From Hydrogenophaga intermedia (GTDB taxonomy: Bacteria; Pseudomonadota; Gammaproteobacteria; Burkholderiales; Burkholderiaceae_C), in NCBI RefSeq assembly GCF_023715105.1, contig NZ_JAMBNO010000022.1:1-59352 (forward strand): 59,352 nt of DNA. The letters run 5' to 3'. Made by a program: the position numbers and the translations under genes. The notes beneath the pieces were generated by a model. It saw only the letters and a program-made list of their open reading frames with translations, had not been told where the DNA came from and made no database searches. Of this stretch, positions 55,591 through 59,352 are shown piece by piece; positions within the stretch are counted from its first letter, which is position 1; each line of letters starts with the position of its first letter.

Positions 55591-55850
55591 GGGATGGTAG
55601 GGGACTGGTCTGCAGCGTCAGCGGCCGTTCGTTCCCGCGATTGCGTGGCAGCTTTTGGAGCTTTGCCGACATGGAGACGCAGTTTTTCGTGCGAAGGGAA
55701 GATACCGTGAAAGCCCGACTTCGAATCCAGGTCGCTGGCTCTGGCAGCTTCCTTCTTTGTGAGTCGATGTGATCTCTTTCGCGGAATTCCAATGGCTCTT
55801 TCACCGCCTGCTATCTTGGCGAAGACTGTTTCTATTCTCACATCACATCT

Positions 55851-57134
55851 TCACTTACTCGGCGAAAGGGCTGCGCTATTGCGATGTAGGCCCGAAACCA
55901 CCGCAATCAACCTGTTGATCGGTTCGGCCAGCCGCTTCGGCAATACGCGATGCTGGGTATGGGTTTTCAGGTCGGCGATCCAGCGATGCGCAACCCACAC
56001 GTCTTCTTCGGGATGGTTGTTGTCCACGCCGTTGCAATACTTGTAGCCGACCAGCGCATCAGTGTGCGACAGCAGGATGCGCGCCATCGTCATGTGGAAG
56101 CGATGGGCCTGGAGATCCGCCGGGCCTTTGGGACGCGGCAGGGTCAGCCGTAGGCATCGCTGGCCGTTGAACTCACTCCAGTCGGGGCCAACGACCTGCC
56201 CCGCGCGTTCCAGCATCTTGCGCGACTGTTTAGTCTTGCCATTGACCAGGCCAACGGCGACCGTACCCTTGTGGTACTCCAGCTTTTCGGCGAGCAGGTT
56301 CATCCAGCGCACCAACTTGTTCAGAGTCTCATCGTCGGCAAACACAAGGAACTGATGGCGTTGCTCGTCGTCCAGAAACGTCGGCAATTGCCCGTAGAGG
56401 GGGTACATCAGGTCGTGGAGATAGATGTAGGTCTGCCGGCGTCCTTGCTCGTGGCTCCGCGTGGTCGCGGTCAATACTTGCTGCGCCCACTCAGGCGTGA
56501 GTTCGTCCAGCTTCATCTCGGTGATGTCGATGGAGATCAGCGGAAATCCGAGCGACTTCCCGATCAGCGCCTTGCGCCCGTCGAAGGCATGGCCGAGTTC
56601 GATTTCAACGCCGCCTAGCACCATCGGCTCAGCCTGGACCGGCGGCCCGAGCACAGCAACGTCGAGCCGGAATTTGCTTCCGAATGGCGTCTCTAGGGGA
56701 TGCTCGGTTTCCACCTGGTCGGCGCCGAGCAATAGGTTGCCTTCCAGCGGATAGTCCGACGCATCCGCATCCTTGAACGCCCACGGCATCGCCAGCCCGG
56801 CATTCAAACGTCGTGATAGTTCGGCTGCGACAAGTTCTTTCGCACACCGGTGTTCGGGACTTTCCTTCACGGCGCGCCACCGAGTGGCTTCTTCATCGTC
56901 GAAGTGCGCTTTGGGGTTAAAGGTGTGCTGGGCAGGAAGTGCGCGGAAGTGGGATCGCCGACGCAGCTTCCCGCCTTCAAAGGAGGGGCTGACCCACGTC
57001 ACCATCTGCCGAGATGCGCCGGGAGACACCAGGGGCCACAGCTTTCGCGCATGTTCCCGGCTGCGAACATCGCGCGCGGCGATCGTGGTCTGGAAAATCC
57101 CTTTCCGAGAGAAGACAACGATCGCCTCGTCCAT
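55851..57134 (-). CDS. CoiA-like putative nuclease
   Basis: A 427-aa protein. The N-terminal third is unassigned. About residues 92-250 contain KESPEHRCAKELVAAELSRRL, then RLDVAVLGPP and GGVEIELGHAFDGRKA. This is the E...H...K, then R-x-D, then ExE/Q layout of CoiA-type competence nucleases (PD-(D/E)XK fold). The remainder is basic and unassigned. The ATG at 57134 follows GGAAGGA; the frame extends to 57182. It is in the variable right part of the element, downstream of a broken gene on the same strand. Confidence 0.55.
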   Translation of the reverse strand: MDEAIVVFSRKGIFQTTIAARDVRSREHARKLWPLVSPGASRQMVTWVSPSFEGGKLRRRSHFRALPAQHTFNPKAHFDDEEATRWRAVKESPEHRCAKELVAAELSRRLNAGLAMPWAFKDADASDYPLEGNLLLGADQVETEHPLETPFGSKFRLDVAVLGPPVQAEPMVLGGVEIELGHAFDGRKALIGKSLGFPLISIDITEMKLDELTPEWAQQVLTATTRSHEQGRRQTYIYLHDLMYPLYGQLPTFLDDEQRHQFLVFADDETLNKLVRWMNLLAEKLEYHKGTVAVGLVNGKTKQSRKMLERAGQVVGPDWSEFNGQRCLRLTLPRPKGPADLQAHRFHMTMARILLSHTDALVGYKYCNGVDNNHPEEDVWVAHRWIADLKTHTQHRVLPKRLAEPINRLIAVVSGLHRNSAALSPSK

Positions 57135-57147
57135 TCTTGTCCTTCCC

Positions 57148-57410
57148 TTATGGCGATACGGCCGCGAATTTCGTGGTGCCATCCAGCTTGCGGTGAATCA
57201 GCGATACCAACGTCAGGATGTCCAGTGCGTCCTGTTCGGACATGGGCCAATTCGTCTTTGGTGCATGGGCCAGTGGATTGCGTACGGCGCCAAACAGGCC
57301 GATCAGCAGGTTGGTGACAGAGGTGGGACAACCCAGGTCATCTAAGATGCTGAATTCAAAAGCATTTTGACCGAGTACGCGCAAATTGGCCCATGAATCC
57401 TACTAGGTCT
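57148..57410 (-). pseudogene. C-terminal fragment of a TIGR02391-family gene
   Basis: The frame from a stop near 57,410 to 57,148 encodes NLLIGLFGAVRNPLAHAP, then SEQDALDILTLVSLIHRKLD. This is the conserved C-terminal part of TIGR02391 (Ymh) proteins, which are normally two to three times longer. No start codon with a ribosome site and no N-terminal half are seen, so it is a truncated relic. The family is frequent in mobile and defence regions. It ends 13 bp before the CoiA-like start. Confidence 0.6.
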
Positions 57411-57507
57411 ATTCGCCGTGCTCGAATCCATTAAGGGTCAGTTGCAGGGGATCGCGCCGGATAGGCTCATTGTTCCAACGATCCTGCCGATCCCACACCT
57501 CAGCGGA

Positions 57508-58362
57508 TCAACGCGGACACCACTCGAGTTCGCCGCCCGTAATAACACCAAACGGATCGGCGCCCAGGTAAGCGGAAAGCCCTAGACGAAGTTCCATCAC
57601 CTTGTCCCGGCGGACCGATTGCGGGACCTCAATGCGGCCGAAGCAAGTCGCCAAGTAGTCACAACACTCAACCCCCAGTAGTTGCAAATCAGGGTCCAAT
57701 TCTTTGCTCGCGAGTCGCTCCATCGCACCCAATAGATGCAGGTGGTACTCGCGTTCCTTGCCCCGTAGTTCAGCGCTGCGCATGGCATACAGCGCGTCCG
57801 TCAGGCCCCGCCTTTGCTTTAGAGCTCCGGTCCTGACATGTACCCATTCATAGTCTGGGAATCCTTCCAGATCGTCGAGCACGACCTTGATGCCGCGTGG
57901 CACCTCCCACGTCGGATAGCGGCGCTCGTACAGGTCTGACAACTCGACATATCCGATGGGCGTCGGGTCGAGCAATCGCCAGACTACCTCCCGCAACACA
58001 GCGAGCGCTTCGGGCGCATAGAGGGTTGCGTGGTACATCCACCTGGAGGCATTGGCTGGGTCCCGTGCAAGCCGCGACAAATTCTTCTCGACATCCGGCT
58101 GCCCAAGTTTTTTCATCCGGTCGAAGGCACTGCACCGGGGCCCTAGGGCATCCCCGTAGGCCTCGATCAGCTTGGATTCGAGGTCGTAGGGTCCCGAGGC
58201 GCCGGTCTCGTCCAACAGTGCCTGAAGCACCGCCTTCGTCTTCCAGCGCTGGATCGCTCTTTGCGCCCGATACATCGTCGGCTTCGCCCAAAGAGAGGAC
58301 CGCGGGACCAAGTCGATCACGCGTTCGGCTGGAACTGCGCGCAGAAATGAATTACTAAACAA
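57508..58362 (-). CDS. Protein of unknown function
   Basis: Up to 284 aa, mixed alpha/beta and without signal peptide or membrane segment. The first possible start is a TTG at 58362; GTG near 58320 or the ATG at 58275 (MYRAQRAIQ) are alternatives. Visible features are a basic N-terminal part (RAQRAIQRWKTKAVL) and Trp/Tyr-rich middle. No family is recognised. It diverges from the small gene at 58452 and lies in the worn right-hand part of the element. Confidence 0.5.
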   Translation of the reverse strand: MFSNSFLRAVPAERVIDLVPRSSLWAKPTMYRAQRAIQRWKTKAVLQALLDETGASGPYDLESKLIEAYGDALGPRCSAFDRMKKLGQPDVEKNLSRLARDPANASRWMYHATLYAPEALAVLREVVWRLLDPTPIGYVELSDLYERRYPTWEVPRGIKVVLDDLEGFPDYEWVHVRTGALKQRRGLTDALYAMRSAELRGKEREYHLHLLGAMERLASKELDPDLQLLGVECCDYLATCFGRIEVPQSVRRDKVMELRLGLSAYLGADPFGVITGGELEWCPR

Positions 58363-58451
58363 GTTTTACTGCTGAATTGAATTACTGCCTCAACGCTAGA
58401 CGGAGTCGTCGCTCGATTCGTAACCTGCGCAACTTGACGGTAGTTGGATGA

Positions 58452-58718
58452 ATGATGCCAAAAGTCGGCCTGTACGCTCAGACTCTGGACGAAGAGGAAC
58501 TCCTCGGAGGCGCCGCGTTGCGCGAGGCGCTGGGCTTTCGTACGGGAGAAGCATTTCGCGCGGCGGCTCGCGGTGGCCGCCTGCCAATCATGCTGGTGAA
58601 GATTGAGGGGCGCCGCGGGTGGTTCGCGAGCGCCAGCGAAGTGCGCAACTGGAGGGCCGGCATCCTGGCGAAGCTGGGACCGGTCCGGGCTGCGGGCGAG
58701 TCGCCCGGAAAGGACTAG
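58452..58718 (+). CDS. Small helix-turn-helix-like protein
   Basis: An 88-aa basic protein. Residues ~18-75 (GGAALREALGFRTGEAFRAAAR, PIMLVKIEGRRGWFASASEVRNW) look like a winged helix or MerR/excisionase-type DNA-binding fold, with a Trp-containing wing. Two ATGs at 58452 and 58455 are possible. It may regulate the divergent gene at 57508-58362, or be a recombination directionality factor. Function is inferred from pattern only. Confidence 0.5.
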   Translation: MMPKVGLYAQTLDEEELLGGAALREALGFRTGEAFRAAARGGRLPIMLVKIEGRRGWFASASEVRNWRAGILAKLGPVRAAGESPGKD

Positions 58719-58767
58719 CGACGAGCAAAGAACCGAAACACCGTCCGTAGACCACCCAAAATGGAAA

Positions 58768-58793
58768 ACGCCGCACAGCAAGCTGGGCGGCGT
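58768..58793 (-). terminator. Minus-strand hairpin with T-run
   Basis: ACGCCGC (58768-58774) and GCGGCGT (58787-58793) pair; on the minus strand the stem is followed by TTTTCC. It fits an intrinsic terminator for leftward transcription entering from the IS side. A second near-perfect stem lies at 58798-58828 (CTGCTC...GAGCAG). Confidence 0.5.
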
Positions 58794-58994
58794 CGTCACT
58801 GCTCTCAGGTTGGGGAACCTTGAGCAGCAGTGTCGGCGCAAATGGCTGGGCTGTCAAGCCCTGAGGTCAGGCCGTGCCTTAAACGGGGCGGCCTGGGATC
58901 GAGGACGCGATCCCTCAAGCGCGTGGTACCGCATCAGCGGCGCCATCTGAAGAAATCCCTGTGGCTCTGGCCCGCGCATGCGGTGGCCGCCTCC

Positions 58995-59228
58995 ATGGGT
59001 CTTCGAGACCTACACACCATGAAAGACTTTACCCGCTGGGGCGGACGCACTGGGCGTTATGCCGAATTTCGTGGCGCAGTCAGTCGCTGCTACGACCCGA
59101 TTTCCCGACAGCACGTGCAGTTCGCTCACGCCTACGAATACGAGGGCTGGTTGCACGTACGGTTCGATCCGGACACAACCGCAATCACCGTGAAGGCGGC
59201 GCCGGTTGTCGCCGAGGTGGAGGGGTGA
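58995..59228 (+). pseudogene. TnsA-like N-terminal fragment cut by an IS3 element
   Basis: A frame with possible starts at 58995 or 59019 encodes about 70 residues: RYAEFRGAVSRCYDPISR, then AYEYEGWLHVRFDPDT and ITVKAAPVV. The spacing of E, G/L and FDPD with a following P resembles the start of TnsA-like transposase endonucleases, before the catalytic core. The frame ends in TGA at 59226-59228, which is also the probable edge of the IS. The catalytic part is absent, so it is likely a broken gene. The family call is tentative. Confidence 0.35.
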
Positions 59229-59352
59229 CCTTGCCCTCGTTCTGTGTAGCTCTTAGCCCGACGATTACGCGGCCTTTTTTCGCTGTGCCTCGTACCAGCG
59301 TTGCTCGAACTGCATCGGGCTGAGATAGCCTAGCGACGAATGCAGCCTGCGG
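59226..59352 (-). mobile_element. IS3-family insertion sequence, partial
   Basis: The minus-strand frame from the window edge to the stop at 59265 encodes the transposase C-terminus RRLHSSLGYLSPMQFEQRW, then YEAQRKKAA. This is the end of an IS3-family OrfB (DDE integrase). The terminal repeat may begin near 59226 with TGACC, as in several IS3 groups, but the other end lies outside the window, so this is unproven. Its insertion appears to have cut the TnsA-like gene. Confidence 0.7.
59265..59352 (-). CDS. IS3-family transposase OrfB, C-terminal end (partial)
   Basis: Only 28 codons and the stop are visible. The sequence HSSLGYLSPMQFE followed by YEAQ is the conserved C-terminal block after the catalytic Glu of IS3-family transposases, where recognition is robust. 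The rest of the gene, including the DDE residues, runs beyond the right edge of the window. Confidence 0.85.
   Translation of the reverse strand, partial: RRLHSSLGYLSPMQFEQRWYEAQRKKAA

Noticed and set aside
1..59352. CRISPR array, rRNA genes or an intact prophage
   Set aside because: No regularly spaced long repeats with unique spacers, no rRNA sequence and no phage structural genes were seen. The 31-bp iterons are contiguous and degenerate inside, so they are not a CRISPR.

Overview
This is a GC-rich chromosomal segment of a Burkholderiales bacterium, most likely Comamonadaceae. The order ilvC - pssA - leuA, the adjacent aat/bpt transferase pair, and a leucine-codon leader with attenuator ahead of leuA all fit that group. 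No rRNA is present and the genus cannot be fixed from this window.

Region 1 (1-6,957) is core chromosome: the ilvC 3' end, pssA, a leuA leader and attenuator, leuA, a periplasmic DD-endopeptidase (pbpG type), an IclR-family regulator, the two N-degron aminoacyl transferases bpt and aat, and a VanZ-family membrane protein.

Region 2 starts at a 3' half of a tRNA-Asn gene (about 6,958-7,003, minus strand). A tyrosine recombinase gene (7,164-8,516) follows at once. This is the left attachment site of an integrative and conjugative element (ICE) that fills the rest of the window. The right end and the reconstituted tRNA-Asn were not found and probably lie beyond 59,352. Going rightward the element carries: (a) a two-gene minus-strand unit of a NERD-nuclease/SF1-helicase protein and a TPR/OB-fold protein; (b) a helical-repeat protein, a RadC-like JAMM protein, an SSB-like protein and a DUF932 protein; (c) a transfer-initiation region with stbABC, three 31-bp iterons, a perfect inverted repeat (probable oriT), a MobC-like gene and a MOBP-type relaxase; (d) a 15-kb plus-strand operon (21,622-36,921); (e) a minus-strand conjugation operon with a DUF1173 gene, an LPD7 gene, an OmpA-like lipoprotein, virD4, virB11, B10, B9, B8, B5, B6, B4, B3, B2, B1 and two cysteine-rich exported proteins; (f) SOS-controlled umuDC facing a SRAP-domain gene; (g) a worn right-hand region with a CoiA-like gene, a TIGR02391 fragment, unknown genes, a TnsA-like fragment and the end of an IS3-family element.

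The most interesting part is the 15-kb operon. It encodes, in order, a small RHH-like regulator, an SNF2-type helicase, a DUF4391 protein, a SIR2-domain protein, a HerA-type ATPase, a DUF2130 coiled-coil/nuclease-like protein, a type III Mod methyltransferase, a type III Res helicase-nuclease, and a coiled-coil protein with one membrane segment. Most junctions are 4-nt start/stop overlaps, so the genes look translationally coupled. SIR2-HerA and type III Mod-Res are each known anti-phage modules. Here they sit inside one transcription unit together with DUF4391, DUF2130, the SNF2 helicase and a membrane protein, a composite I do not recognise as a named system. The NERD-helicase/TPR-OB pair at the left end is a second, smaller defence candidate.
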